DNA of 64,000 bases. Source: Manihot esculenta. Its lineage: Eukaryota; Streptophyta; Magnoliopsida; Malpighiales; Euphorbiaceae. Position 1 is the first letter of the stretch; each line of letters begins with the position of its first letter. Positions 23,318-35,600 of this stretch are shown here, piece after piece. The stretch is from positions 17,113,051 through 17,177,050 of the forward strand of contig NC_035172.2 in assembly GCF_001659605.2 (NCBI RefSeq). The letters are read 5' to 3'. The notes below the pieces were generated by a model. It did no database searches, was not told where the DNA came from, and saw only the letters and a program-made list of their open reading frames with translations. A program made the position numbers and the translations under genes.

Positions 23318-23405
23318 TCTTCTGCTTCCATAACCATCTTCTACTTCGATAACCGTTTTCCGTCTTCTCAGAAAATTTTTTCTTTTCTTCTCCTTTTCTT
23401 TTTCA

Positions 23406-24725
23406 ATGGCGAATCAACCTGTTGTTGCCGTGAATCAAGTGAATGACTACTTGCAAAATCCATCCAATCCATACTACCTTCATCCTAATGAGAATCCGTC
23501 ACTTGTACTCGTGTCCACTCTTCTCAATGAGAAGAACTATCACCCTTGGGCTCGTGCTATGAAGATGGCATTATTATCCAAAAACAAATACAGATTTGTT
23601 GATGGAACTCTACCAGCACCACCGATTGCGGATCCGATGCGCGTTGCTTGGCAAAGATGCAACACAACAGTTTCATCTTGGATTACAAGATCCTTATCTT
23701 CTTCCATCGCACAGAGTATCATATGGATTGATTCAGCATCTGAGATCTGGAAAGATCTTCAAGAAAGATTTTTACGAGGAGACATTTTCAGAATTTCAGA
23801 TCTGCAGGAAGAAATATATGCCTTCAAACAAGGTGATCGTACTGTCACTGAATATTTTACAGAACTCAAGATACTATATGATGAGTTAATGAATTTCAGA
23901 CCTATACCTGTTTGCACATGCACTGATCCTTGTGCTTGTGGTGCTGTGGCAAAATTTACTACATATTAGAAAAATGACTATGCAATTCGCTTCCTTAAAG
24001 GACTGAATGATAGATTCACTCATGTTAGATCTCAAATTATGCTTATAGATCCTTTGCCTTCCATAAATAAAGTTTTCTCACTAGTTGTATAGCAAGAGAG
24101 ACAGTTGGATCTTGGTGAAAATGTGAAGGTATTTGTTAGTGCAAAGGCATCAAATCTTGAAGGAAACTCTCAAAGAGCAACTAGTTTTAATCAGTCACAG
24201 AACAAAAATGCTTTCTACAAAAATCCTTCTAGCAATGCAAAGGTGTGCACCTACTGTGGAAAGCAGAGGCATACTGTGGATACATGCTATAAGAAACATG
24301 GATTCCCTCCTGGTTTTAAGTTTAGAAACTCATCTATCAATCAGATTGCAGTGCATGATGCTCCTAAAACAGATGAGAGTGTACAGTCGTATCAGATGCT
24401 GGCAACTATAAATTCTGGTGGATCATGTGCTCCTTTTACTCAAGAGCAAATCCAACAGTTATTAGCTTTAATTCAACCTTCAGATTTAGCAGTTTCACAC
24501 ACCACTAACCAAGTCAGTACTAGTAATGCTTCAGTCTCAATTCCCACAGGTAATTCAGTCTCACTGTCATGTTTTTCCAAGTCTCATTTTTGGCTCTTAG
24601 ACACAGGGGCAACGGATCATATTTGTTTTTCTCTGTCTCTTTTCTCTTCTTACAAAAGAATTCACCCTATTCATGTCAAGTTACCAAATGGTGAGCAGCT
24701 AATATCACATTTTTCAGGCACAATT
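23406..24725 (+). pseudogene. Copia gag and start of protease
   Basis: The ATG at 23,406 opens gag (MANQPVVAVNQVNDYL). The copia gag core follows (NEKNYHPWARAMKMALLSKN, about residues 46-65, and LQERFLRGDIFRISDLQEE). Stops fall at 23,967-23,969 and near 24,090; the same frame continues beyond both. A CCHC knuckle (CTYCGKQRHTVDTCYKKHG, about 24,246-24,302) binds RNA. The retropepsin begins with WLLDTGATDHIC, so the DTG active site is intact. The frame is cut at 24,725 by a solo LTR and resumes at 27,052. Confidence 0.88.
24721..24725 (+). repeat. Target duplication CAATT of the solo LTR
   Basis: CAATT precedes the LTR at 24,721-24,725 and follows it at 27,052-27,056. It proves a single clean insertion into the copia protease gene. 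Confidence 0.95.
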
Positions 24726-27051
24726 TGTAATACCCGGCTAGACTCCGGTATCGGAATTCCTACCGTCCGGTGGAATCTCGGATGTCGGAAGCCTCTAGTA
24801 GGGTAGAAACATGTTTTCATAAAATGTTTTAAGGTATTTCATGGTTTTAAGTATGAAAATTTAATGAGTTTTTGAATAAAAACACCCTTGGAGGAAACTC
24901 AGGTTCGGCCGCCGAAACTCAAAGTTCGGCCGCCGAACATGCATGCACTTCGGGAGTGCTTTAGGCCCCCGAAGGCATAAGTGAGGGAAGCCCAGGTTCG
25001 GCAGCCGAACCTCAAGTTCGGCCGCCGAACATGGCATGCATGCGGAGGTACTTTCGGCCCCCGAACGTCGCCTGGCCAGCCACTATAAAAGGGTCGCTTA
25101 GCCGAAATGGGCGAGCTTTCTCCCATTTTCGGCCATAGCTAGCTTCCGACCTCCCTCTCCCCAGATCTTGTGTTCTTTCTCCAAATATCCTCCATTTTTC
25201 TTGAGTTTTCACCTCTCATTGCAAGTTTTGAGCATTTAAGACAAGTTTTGGAGCTTTGGGAACTCAGGAGCTCATTTGCTTGGATCTCCGAGTTTAGGTC
25301 GTCTCTCTCTCTATCTTCAAGAGGTAAGAGCCGATCTTAAGCTCATTGGATGTTTTAAGTAAGTTTTAAGTTGTTTTATGGGGTAGAATGGCATGTATAG
25401 GGTTGTATGAGTTTTTAAGCAAATGTTATGTTTTTGAACAATGTGGCATGTTGAAGTGTTGTAGTTGGGGTATTTGATAGTTTGAGACCCCTAGATGTGA
25501 TGTATGATGTGTATGTATGTTTAGAACAAGTTTATGCATGATTGGTTAGTTTTGGAGGCAAATGTGCATGAAGGAGCCAAGTTTCTACCCTTTGGCAGAA
25601 ACCAGGTTCGGCCGCCGAAGGCACTTTCGGTCGCCGAACATGGCTGGGGAGGCAGGCCTTTCGGCTGCCGAAGTTGCCCCCGAAAGGAGACTTTCGTCTC
25701 TGTCTGGGACTTTCGGCCGCCGAAGGTGCCGCCGAACATGCATGAGTTTCGCCTCTGTCTGGGAGTTTCGGCCGCCGAAGGTGCCGCCGAACCTGCCTGA
25801 CTTTCGGCTCTGGAGGGACTTTCGGCCGCCGAACCTGCCGCCGAAAGTGCCCTGTCCAGCCATTTCTTGCATGTTTTTATGTAGTTGTTTTATGATGTTT
25901 TAGGGGGTTTTTGGGGAGTATATTAGAGTTATGTTTATGTATGTTTGGTCCCTCATTGGAGTCCACCTGTGTAGGTTCGGACCCGAGGAACCGAGGACCC
26001 CAGCAGTGAGCCAGCTGCTATAGAGTTTGTCAGAGCTAGCCAGAGGTGAGTGGAATAAACCTTAAGTTTTAAAATAAATGAAATATGAATTTGAGCATGA
26101 TCCATGCATCATGAATGCCATGAGATATAGTAGGTTGTTTGCATTAGTATTCACGAATATGTTGCATTGCATTTATGATGTTGATGTGGATTGGTTATTG
26201 GATGATCCTTTAGTCCTCATATGGCATGATGATATTACGGCATGATATGGTATGGAAGTCCAGGTTGTACCCATTCTACGTCCCTGGCACGATGTAAGAG
26301 AAAGTCCAGGTTGTACCCATTCTACGTCCCTGGCACATTGGTATGTTATGATATGTATGATAAGAGAAAGACCGGTTGTACCCATTCTACGTCCCGGCAC
26401 AGTTGGACTATGTAGAGGACTATTGGTGACAATACCATCCGAGATGTGATTTGTTGTGATGTGTTGCATTTCATAATGACATGAGATTTTTTTAAATATA
26501 TGATTTCACTATTCTGCTCACTGGGCTCTAGTAGCTCACCCCTCTCCCTAATCCCCCAGGATTGCAGGTACGGGCTAGACAGAGAAGTCAAGAAGAGTAA
26601 AGTCTCATGTTTGTAATAGATAGATAGTGGACATGATAAATTGTAAGATAAATGTAAAGTTGTATAGTCATGATATGTATATTGATATTGAGGATTAGAG
26701 GTTGTGCTTGACCATATGGATATGTTATCCCTTTTAAATACATGATCTTAGATGTTTTATGATATAGATGCTTAGCCAACTCAACACATGTATATCGCCC
26801 ATTGGGGCATTGATGAGATCCCACAGAGGGGTCAAGTTTATGATTATGGTTATGTTCAGTGCATGCACAGGTTGAGTTTGGCGTATGATAGAATGTATGA
26901 AAGAAAAGTTTTAATTTTTATGTATGATTGTTGATCATGTATGGGATTAAACAGGTTTTCAGGATGTATGTTTGGCTTGCTACGGGTCCTGGCGGCCTTA
27001 AGTCGACCCGGATCCTAGCGCCGGTAGCGGTCCGATTTTCGGGTCGTTACA
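24726..27051 (+). mobile_element. Solo LTR of family G inside the copia protease gene
   Basis: 2,326 bp, starting TGTAATACCC and ending TCGTTACA, flanked by CAATT. No internal region is present. TATAAAA lies at 25,084-25,090. It has the same parts as the other family-G LTRs: an upstream cluster of TTCGGCCGCCGAA-like motifs, a donor-like AGAGGTAAGAG, a second motif cluster (25,600-25,850), three short stem-loop repeats (about 26,250-26,402) and the conserved end. Confidence 0.95.
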
Positions 27052-28567
27052 CAATTAGCCTTAATGATGATCTCTGCCTCACAAATGTCCTTTATATTCC
27101 TTCCTTTACTTTCAATCTAATCTCAGTCACTAAACTTACTGCTGCTCTTAAATGCTGCTTGGTGTTTGGCAACAATTATTGTCTCATTCAGGCAATGAAG
27201 CCCTGGAGGATGATTGGTACAGCTAAGGTCGAGGAAGGCCTATATGTGTTGCATCAAAAGAATATTAATCAGGTTTCTCAAGCTGCCAGCAGCATTGGTT
27301 CTCACTCCTTTAGTGTTTGGCATTACAGATTTGGTCATCCATCTACTTCTAGACTCAAAGTTTTGCATTCCAAATGTCCATCTATACTTGTGGATCATAT
27401 ATCAGATTCTTGTGATATATGTCATTTAGCTAAACAAAAGAGAATACCTTTTCCTATTAGCCAATCCCAAACTACTAAACCTTTTGACATTGTACATGTG
27501 GACATTTGGGGCCCAGTTTCTACTGTTTCAATAAATGGAGATAAGTATTTCCTTACTTTGGTGGATGACTATAGTAGATATACATGGATATATTTGATGT
27601 AGAATAAGTTCGAAGCAAGAAAATTATTACAGAATTTCATTCAAATGGTGGAGGTTCAGTTTGAAACAAGTTTGAAAAAGATAAGAAGTGATAATGGTCC
27701 TGAATTTAACATGCCTGAATTCTATCACAGTAAGGGAATTATACATCAAACAACATGTGTAGAGACCCCTCAACAGAACGCAATAGTGGAAAGAAAGCAC
27801 CAACACATCCTTAATGTGGCAAGAGCTCTTTTGTTTCAATCCCATCTCCCTAAATCTTTTTGGTCCTATTCTGTTCTTCATTCAGCTTTTCTTATCAACA
27901 AAATTCCAACTCCCATCTTACAAGATAATTCACCTTTTGAGGCTTTATTTTTGAAACCTCCAGATTACTTGCAACTGAAAGTCTTTGGCTCTATGTGTTA
28001 TGCATCTACTCTTGTATCAGGGAGGACCAAATTTGATCCAAGAGCCAAGAAATGTGTGTTTCTTGGTTATAAGGATGGCACTAAAGGTTTTATTGTGATG
28101 GATTTGAAGACCAGACAGATATTCTTATCCAGAAATGTTACTTTTCAAGAACATGTATTTCCATACTCAGACTTATGCAGCAATAAGGTTATTATCCACC
28201 ATGAGCATTCTGATCTTGACTATTTCGATTCTGTTCAATTGCCTAGTTTTGTTGATATTCCTGAGTCTACTTCTGCCACTGAGTCTTCTTCTACTATTGA
28301 GTCTCAGTTAGATCCTGAGCCTCATAGTGAGTCTTCAATTCCTCTCACAAGAGTCTCTCAAAGGATAAAGAAATCACCTGCTTATTTACAAGATTATCAT
28401 TGCAATTCAACATCTTCAAACTTCAATATGTCTCAATCTCCTAGTGTCCTTTATCCTTTATCTTCTGTCATTTCATATGATTCTTTGTCACCATCACACT
28501 TGCACTTTACTCTAAGCATTTCTAATACTACTGAACCCGAAAATTATACAGAAGCTGTTGATTACTG
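27052..28567 (+). pseudogene. Copia protease end and integrase
   Basis: The frame resumes after the solo LTR with LYIPSFTFNLISVTKL (end of the protease and linker). The integrase HHCC zinc finger follows (HYRFGHPSTSRLK and CDICHLAKQKR, about 27,320-27,440). The catalytic residues are in HVDIWGP, RSDNGPEF and NAIVERKH. Then come FGSMCYASTL and CVFLGYKDGTKGF, the usual post-core segment. A TAG lies at 27,600-27,602. The frame ends at 28,566-28,568, where a small indel shifts it relative to RT. The integrase active residues remain, but the polyprotein is broken. Confidence 0.88.
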
Positions 28568-30101
28568 AGGAGTGGAGAAAAGCTATGGCTGCTGAGATTT
28601 CTGCCTTGCAGCAAAATCAGACATGGTTGTTGGTAGATTTGCCTATAGATAAGAGTCCCATTGGCTGTAAATGGGTGTACAAAATTAAACAAAAGGCAGA
28701 TGGTAGCATTGAAAGGTACAAGGCTAGATTAGTAGCTAAAGGCTATACACAAACTGAGGGCATAGACTATTTTGACACTTTTAGTCCCGTAGCTAAAATG
28801 ACCACAGTAAGGATCTTATTGGCTTTGGCTTCTATTCATCAATGGCATTTACAGCAATTAGATGTCAACAATGCCTTTTTACATGGAGATTTAAATGAAG
28901 AGGTTTATATGGTTCTTCCACCTGGTTTTAAAGCTGATAGTCCAAATAAAGTCTGTAAGTTACAAAAATCTTTATATGGACTTAAACAGGCTAGCAGGCA
29001 GTGGTTCTTCAAATTGTCTCAAGCCCTTACTACTTGTGGTTATTGCCAATCCAAAGCTGATTACTCTTTGTTTGTTAAAAGAAATTCAGAATCATTTACA
29101 GCCATTCTGGTCTATGTTGATGACCTAATTCTTGTTGGAAATGATTTAGTTGAAATTAACTCGATGAAAGTTTTTTTAGATTCTACTTTCAAGATTAAAG
29201 ACTTGGGCACTCTTAAATTCTTCCTGGGACTAGAAGTTGCTAGGACTAAGGCTGGCATATCCCTCTGTCAAAGAAAATATGCACTAGAACTTCTTTCAGA
29301 AACTGAATTTCTTGCAAGCAAACCTGCTAAGAGTCCTATGGATCCAGCTTTGAAATTATCAAAAGACAAAGGTGATCCATTGCCAGATACTTCCTCTTAT
29401 CGAAAACTTGTTGGCAAACTGATCTATCTAACTACCACCAGACCAGATTTATGCTATGCTACCCATCAGTTAAGTCAGTTCATTTCATCCCCAACCATTG
29501 ATCATCAACAGGCTCTTCGAAGGGTATTGAGATATATTAAAGCTTCTCCTGGACAGGGATTATTCTTTCCTTCTGCTTCTGCTCTCAAACTTACAGCTTT
29601 TAGTGATTCAGATTGGGGAGGATGTGAGGATACTAGAAGATCTATCACTGGTTATAATGTATTTCTTGGAAAGTCTCTAATTAGCTGGAAATCTAAGAAA
29701 CAAAGTGTTGTTTCTCGTTCTTCTTCTGAGGCAGAGTATAGGGCACTTGCTGCTACCACTTGTGAACTTCAATGGATTTTTTATCTGTTACAGGATCTAC
29801 ATGTCACTACTCTTTGCCAACCAGCAGTAATTTACTGTGACAATCAATCCGCTCTTCACATAGCAGCTAATCCAACATTCCATGAGCGCACAAAACATAT
29901 AGAGATGGATTGCCATGTTGTTAGGGACAAAATTCAACAAGGTATTATCAAGCTTTTGCCCGTCCAATCTTCTGACCAACTTGCTGATCTGCATACCAAA
30001 GCGCTTGGTATAATTCCCTTCCAGATCTTATTATCCAAGCTCGGAGTGATAGACATTCACTCTCCAGCTTGCGGGGGAGTGTTACAGAAGAAAAGAGAAA
30101 G
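28559..30101 (+). pseudogene. Copia reverse transcriptase and RNase H
   Basis: A long open frame: WRKAMAAEISALQQN, GCKWVYKIKQKADG, then LDVNNAFLHGDL (first catalytic Asp), YVDDLILVGND (catalytic pair, about 29,113), then RNase H with SDSDWGGCEDTRRSITGY, SSSEAEYRALA and CDNQSALHIA. All these catalytic motifs are intact. The frame runs on past the normal end because a family-G LTR begins at 30,102. The last 182 bp (29,920-30,101) recur on the far side of the gypsy array. Relative to integrase it is out of frame, so it cannot be made from the copia Gag-Pol. Confidence 0.88.
29920..30101 (+). repeat. Left copy of a 182-bp copia segment flanking the gypsy array
   Basis: From GTTAGGGAC to AGAGAAAG. 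It includes the end of RNase H and the first 22 bp of the copia 3' LTR (30,080-30,101). The same 182 bp occur at 56,909-57,090 with four differences that I can count, all C-to-T or G-to-A in the right copy. Confidence 0.95.
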
Positions 30102-32359
30102 TGTAATACCCGGCTAGACTCCGGTGTCGGAATTCCTACCGTCCGGTGGAATTTCGGATGTCGGAGACCCCTAGAAGGGTAAAACCATGTTTTCATGAAA
30201 TGTTTTAATGTTTTTGATGAGTTTAAGTAAAGAGGAAATGAGTTTTTGAATAAAAACACCCTTGGAGGAAACTCAGGTTCGGCCGTCGAAACTCAAAGTT
30301 CGGCCGCCGAACGTGCATGCACTTCGGGAGTGCTTTAGGCCCCCGAAGGCATAAGTGAGGAAAGTCCAGGTTCGGCCGCCGAACATGGCATGCATGCGGA
30401 GGCACTTTCGGCCCCCGAACGTGGCCTGGCCAGCCACTATAAAAGGGTACCTTAGCCGAAAACGGGCGAGCTTTTTCCCCATTTTCGGCCAAGGTGAGTC
30501 CTTCCGCCATTCCTCACCATCCTTGAGTTCTTTCCTCCAAATCTTTCAAGTTTTTCACAAGCTTTTGCTTTGTTTTGAAGATTTTCGAGTTTAACGCAAG
30601 TTTTGGAGCTTTGAGGTTCAAGAACTCAAAATCTCCCACCTTCGAGTTTAGGACGTCTCTCTCTCGATCTTCAAGAGGTAAGAGCCGATCTTAAGCTCAT
30701 TTCATGTTTAAAGTAAGTTTTATGCAAGATCTATGGGGTAGAATGCATGTTTAGCTCATAGTTAGGTTTTTGAGTTAATGTTATGTTTTGAGCATGTATG
30801 TTGGATTTGAGTTGTTGTTGTGTGTTGTAGTTGGGGTTTAAGTTAGTTTGAAGCCCCTAGGAGCCAATGTATGTATATTTGCATGATTTGGATGAGTTAT
30901 ATGCATGTTGTAAGATTTGGGAGGCAAATGTGCATAAAGGAGCCAAGTTTCTGCCCTTTGGCAGAAACCAGGTTCGGCAGCCGAAGGAACTTTCGGCCGC
31001 CGAACATGGCTGGGGAGGCAGGCCTTTCGGCTGCCGAAGTTGCCCTCGAAAAGAGACTTTCGTCTCTGTCTGGGACTTTCGGCCGCCGAAGGTGCCGCCG
31101 AACCTGCCTGGGTTTCGGCTCTGGAGGGACTTTCGGCCGCCGAAGGTGCCGCCGAACCTGCCCTGTTCTGCCTTCCTTTGCATGTTTTTGCATGATTGTT
31201 TTGAGGTGTTTTAGGGGGTTTTTGGGGGATGTTTTTAGAGTTATGTTGTAGTTGTTTGGTCCCTCATTTGAGTCCACCTGTGTAGGTTCGGACCCGAGGA
31301 ACCGAGGACCCCAGCAGTGAGTTAGCTGCTTCTGAGTCAGTAGAGCTTCTGCCAGAGGTGAGTAGAATAAACCTTTATGTTTTTAAAGCAAATGAATTAT
31401 ACAGTTGAGCATGTTCATGCATCATGAATGCCATGTGATGAATTAGGTTGCTTGCATTAGAATTCACGAATATGTTGCATTGCATTTATGATGTTGATGT
31501 GGATTGGTTATTGAATGATCCTTTAGTCCTCATATGGTATGATGATGCTACGGCATGAGATGGTATGGAAGTCCAGGTTGTACCCATTCTACGTCCCTGG
31601 CACTATGTAAGAGAAAGTCCAGGTTGTACCCATTCTACGTCCCTGGCACATTGGTATGTATGCTATGCTATGTTAAGAGAAAGACCGGTTGTACCCATTC
31701 TACGTCCCGGCACTTTGGAATGTAGAGGACTATTGGTGACAATACCATCCGAGATGTGATTAGTTGTGATGTGTTGCATTACATAATGGCATGAGATTTA
31801 AATATTATTTTCTATTATTCTGCTCACTGGGCTCTAGTAGCTCACCCCTTTTCCCTAATCCCCCAGGATTGCAGGTACGGGCTAGACAGAGAAGTCAAGA
31901 AGAGTAAAGTCTTATGTTTGTAATAGTTAGAAAGTGGACATGATAAATTGTATAATGATGTAAAGTTGAACAGTCATGTTATGTATAAAGATATTGAGGA
32001 TTAGAATATGTGCTTGACCCTATGGATGTTGTTATCCCTTTTAATACATGATCTTAGAGGTTTTATGATGACTATGTTTAGCCAACTCAACATATGTTAT
32101 GCCACCCATTGGGGGCATTGATGAGATCCCTCAGAGGGGTCAAGCTATGATTATGTATATGTTCAGTGCATGCACAGGTTGAGTTTAGCGTATGATAGAA
32201 TGTATGAAAGAAAAGTTTTAAATTTTTTTATGTAGTTTCTTGATCATGTATGGGATTAAACAGGTTTCCAGGATGTATGTTTGGCTTGCTACGGGTCCCG
32301 GCGCCTTAAGTCGACCTGGATCCTAGCGCCGGTAGCGGTCCGATTTTTGGGTCGTTACA
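30102..32359 (+). repeat. Family-G LTR 1 of the array (5' LTR)
   Basis: 2,258 bp from TGTAATACCC to TCGTTACA. TATAAAA is at 30,438-30,444. It lacks one 21-bp near-palindrome unit that the middle LTR has. Splice-like signals are at 30,678 (GT of AGAG|GTAAGAG), 31,285 (end of TGTGTAG), 31,358 (GT of AGAG|GTGAGT) and 31,866 (end of CCCCCAG). Confidence 0.95.
31570..31713 (+). repeat. Three short stem-loop repeats in the LTR
   Basis: Repeats at 31,570-31,603, 31,616-31,649 and 31,682-31,713 share the loop 'ttgtacccattctacgt'. In the first two, CCAGG pairs with CCTGG. In the third, CCGG pairs with CCGG, a compensatory change. All other family-G LTRs have two or three repeats at the same place. 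Confidence 0.75.
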
Positions 32360-32362
32360 GAA

Positions 32363-32374
32363 TGGTATCAGAGC
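32363..32374 (+). promoter_or_regulatory. Family-G primer-binding site (tRNA-iMet)
   Basis: TGGTATCAGAGC begins 3 bp after the LTR end and continues 'cctagg'. It matches the 3' end of initiator methionine tRNA. Confidence 0.9.
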
Positions 32375-32611
32375 CCTAGGTTCATATGGTCGGACCTAGA
32401 GTGTCGGGCTCATAGATGTTATAGAAGGTCAAGCACAATAGGAAGGTCATGTCCACTAGGATAGGATGTAGAGTCCTGTCTTGTATGATGATGTGAAATG
32501 CCATGATTATATGCATGTGCATTAATGATATGTGATGAGGGTTCGTGTGTGCCCACATTAACCATATGATGCTAATATTTGCTTGTTATGTGCTGCCTTT
32601 CAGAAAAGAGG

Positions 32612-35600
32612 ATGAGAGGAACCCGTCGATCTGCACGATTGACTGGAGTGCCACCTGAGGATGAGGGCATGGGCGCCCATCCTCCTACATTGCCTAGGGC
32701 AATGTCAAGCAGGTCCAACAGGGACAGAACAGTAAGAGACCCTAGAAGGTCTTTGGATCTGGGTAGAAGCAGATCAGTCAGAGGAACAGTTCAGGGAGGA
32801 ATGTCAGAAGGCATGGGGGATGATATGGATGTAGAGCAGAGGAGGGATGGCAGTTTGGGAGTTAGTATGTCAAAAGAGGGAATGGGAGAGTCGCAAGGAG
32901 GCACTCAGGCCTCGGGATTTGTTCAGCCACCCCACTACCCACACTTCTCACAAAATCCCGGGTATTCGATGGGAGGTACATCGGATTACCCTAGTTTCAC
33001 CCCTTATCCCGCACAGATGCCATACCCACCCTACTACCCACCATATTCACAATACCCAATGTATCCACCCCCACCTTACTATCCAAACCCTACTCCAGAA
33101 AATGTTGCACCACCTCCACCACCTACAGAACCAGCAGCCCCTGTTACTCAACCTTCTAGACCTAGCTCAGCCAGTGGGAGCAAGGTCAAGATGACCGACT
33201 ACATGAAGTTGGGTGCTCTCCAGTATGAAAAAGGGGATGACCCGTTTGTGTATCTTGAGAGGGTTAAGGTGATCACGGACTAGATTGGGGCTGATGATAG
33301 TAGAGCCATTCAGATGGCTGGGTTCACACTTAAGTGCAAGAAGGCACGAGAGTGGTTCAAGAATTATGTGAACCCCAGAGTAGACAGCATGTCTTGGGAA
33401 GAATTTGCAAACGAGATTGCAGGATGGGCTTTCCCAGATAGTTCAAGGGAGCTGAAGATGATAGAGTTTGAGCAGTTGAGGCAGACTGATGAGATGGGTG
33501 TAGAGGAGTTCACAGACAGATTCTTGGAGCTGTTGCCATTTGCAGGGCAAAACCTTGACATGGATCAGAAAAGGTCAAGGAGGTATATCATGAAACTCCA
33601 CTCTAGATATTCCTCCTTGATCCAGTCAACAGATAGGGAGAGCTTCCACGCCATAGTGGATATGGCCCGGAAAATGGAGGCCAGTGCCATCGTTCAGGGA
33701 ATAGTTAAGCAGTCAGTGGCACAGCCTTCTGGTTCCAAGACCCCAGGCTCTTCTTCTTTCAGTGCAGCAGTTTCAGGTAGCAAAAAGTGGAGTAACACCA
33801 TTAGGAAGCCCAAGAAGAACAAGTTTTGGAACAAGGTCAAGTCTAGTCTGGGACTAGGGAGTGGCTCAAGCTCTGGCGCGGATAATGCAGTTTGTGCAAA
33901 GTGTGGTAGGCTACACAGGGGAGTTTGTCGGGCTGGGACAGCAGCCTGCTTCAGATGCGGGCAAGAGGGACACATGGCTCGGGAGTGTCCTAGGGCAGCT
34001 TTTGGAGCACAGTCTCAGCAGACAGCTTCTGGCAGTGTGGCTCAGCCAGCAGCTCCAGCCATGACTCAGGCAAGTGGCAGAGGCAGAGGGAGAGGGGCAG
34101 CCTCTTCTTCAGCGGGTTTCAGAGGTGAAGGTCCATCGGCTCCAGCACGGATCTTCACAATGACTCAACAGGAGGCAGATGCATCTAACACCGTGGTGGC
34201 AGGTAATTTAGTCATTGGTTGTTCAGATGTGTATGCCTTGATGGACCCTGGTGCATCTCATTCTTTTATTGCTCCGAGAGCCGTCCAGAGGTTGGGGTTG
34301 ATGATCTCTGAGTTAGAGTGTCCTCTCTGGGTCAGTGGACCCAAGTGTGATCCATCAGTGGCAGAGTCAGTCTGCCAGTGTAGTCCTGTGTTTGTTGAGG
34401 GAAGATGCTTGTCCGCCGACCTGGTGGTTCTAGATTTGACAGATTTTGACGTCATTCTAGGGATGGACTGGCTATCTACCCATGGTGCTACCTTGGACTG
34501 CAGGGACAAGGTAGTCAGGTTCAGAGTTCAGGATGGGTCAGAGGTTGTCTTCAGAGGAGAAAGGAGGGGTACACCTAGAGGTCTGATATTAGCTCTTCAG
34601 GCTCGTAGGTTGCTTAGGAAGGGATGTCAGGGGTATTTGGCTCATGTGAGAGCGCTTAGCAGTCAGATTAGAGAGCCCGCCACGGTGCCAGTGGTTAGAG
34701 AGTTTCTAGACGTCTTCCCAGACGAGCTGCCAGGTTTACCACCTGCTAGGGAGATAGAGTTCGAGATAGAATTGATGCCTAGAACCCGACGGATCTCTAT
34801 CCCTCCCTACAGGATGGCTCCAGTCGAGTTGAAAGAATTGAAGGAACAGTTGCAAGAGTTGGTAGAAAAGGGCTTCATCCGACCGAGCACCTCACCTTGG
34901 GGTGCACCAGTCTTGTTCATGAGAAAGAAGGATGGATCCCTTAGGCTTTGTATCGACTACAGGCAGTTGAACAAAGTCACTACCAAGAATAAGTACCCGT
35001 TGCCTATGATCGACGATCTATTTGACCAGCTAGCCGGAGCAGGTTGTTTCTCCAAAGAAGATCTGAGGTCTGGGCACCATCAGCTGAGGATCAGAGATGA
35101 GGATGTGCCAAAGACAGCTTTCAGGACCAGATATGGGCATTTTGAGTTCCTCGTAATGCCGTTTGGGTTAACCAACGCCTCTGCAGCATTCATGGATCTC
35201 ATGAACAGAGTGTTTAGTCAGTACCTGGATCACTTCGTTATTGTCTTCATAGATGATATCTTAGTGTATTCCAGGAATGCAGAGGAGCATGCCCATCATC
35301 TGCGGTTGGTCTTGCAGACCTTGAGGGAACATGGCTTGTATGCCAAGTTCTCTAAATGTGAGTTCTGGCTGAGGAGCATTTCGTTCTTGGGGCATGTAGT
35401 GTCAGAGAATGGGATTGAGGTGGACTCCAAGAAGACAGAAACTATGGCTAACTGGCCTAGACCCACTTCAGTGATGGAGATCAGGAGTTTCTTGGGTTTG
35501 GCAGGTTACTACAGGAGGTTCGTTCAGGACTTCTCGAAAATAGCAGCTCCTCTGACCAGACTAACCAAGAAGAATCAAAAGTTTCTGTGGACCGACCAGT

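Noticed and set aside
32847..33194. His/Pro-rich ORF (115 residues), also at 49,804
   Set aside because: Alternative frame of the Pro/Tyr-rich gag linker; low complexity causes the open frame.
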